From contig JAFWUA010000087.1 of assembly GCA_017518785.1 (NCBI GenBank), forward strand, positions 1 to 5,289: a stretch of 5,289 nt of DNA, given 5' to 3'. The position numbers and the translations under genes are program-made. Every line of letters begins with the position of its first letter. The stretch's first letter is position 1. The DNA comes from Neisseriaceae bacterium (lineage in GTDB: Bacteria; Pseudomonadota; Gammaproteobacteria; Burkholderiales; Neisseriaceae). This document shows, piece after piece, positions 5,275 through 5,289 of the stretch. The notes under the pieces were generated by a model, which searched no databases, was not told where the DNA came from, and worked only from the letters and a program-made list of their open reading frames with translations.

Positions 5275-5289
5275 TAACAAGCAATTAGA
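5275..5289. repeat. Target duplication TAAC and start of the right half of the older element
   Basis: TAAC (5275-5278) repeats 5140-5143. The next bases, AAGCAATTAGA, resemble the ATAAGTTAGA that follows the central loop in copies A and B, so they probably resume the interrupted older element. Only 11 bases are visible. Confidence 0.4.

Overview
The window looks like chromosomal DNA of a low-GC (roughly upper thirties percent by eye) Gram-negative proteobacterium, most likely a member of Neisseriaceae/Neisseriales or a close relative. Three things point there. The partial 2-methylcitrate synthase reads very close to the beta/gamma-proteobacterial PrpC type. The genes encode a lipoprotein thioredoxin and a PepSY-type inner-membrane flavoreductase, which fit a cell with a periplasm. 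A 13-base word, AGWCTGCCGGAAA, occurs five times in 5.3 kb in the manner of a Neisseriaceae-style DNA uptake sequence. The genus cannot be named from this window.

Layout. Positions 1-2349 hold three genes, all on the minus strand and transcribed in the order thioredoxin lipoprotein (1882-2349), ArgO/LysE-type amino-acid exporter (1078-1689, TTG start), 2-methylcitrate synthase prpC (1001 down past the left window edge, C-terminus missing). A strong stem-loop built from two inverted copies of the 13-base word (1815-1865) separates the thioredoxin gene from the exporter, which has its own sigma70-like promoter. A 417-bp intergenic region (2350-2766) separates this block from the divergently transcribed plus-strand gene. 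It contains a 131-bp MITE-like palindromic element (2518-2648).

Positions 2767-4983 encode one large plus-strand protein of 738 residues. It fuses a four-helix PepSY-type haem membrane domain, a flavodoxin (FMN) domain and a sulfite-reductase/CPR-type FAD-NAD(P)H reductase domain. It probably moves electrons from cytoplasmic NADPH across the inner membrane, most likely to reduce ferric iron or ferric siderophore in the periplasm. A clear intrinsic terminator (4999-5034) follows.

The right end (5045-5289) has no gene. It holds a second, better preserved copy of the 131-bp element (5144-5274) flanked by TAAC on both sides. This copy appears to sit inside an older, diverged member of the same family whose left half is at 5045-5143 and whose right half starts at 5275 and leaves the window.

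The genes do not form one pathway: propionate catabolism, basic amino-acid export, thiol redox and transmembrane flavin electron transfer are neighbours. The two most interesting signals are non-coding: the candidate uptake-sequence dialect, and the nested cloverleaf-like mobile palindromes.
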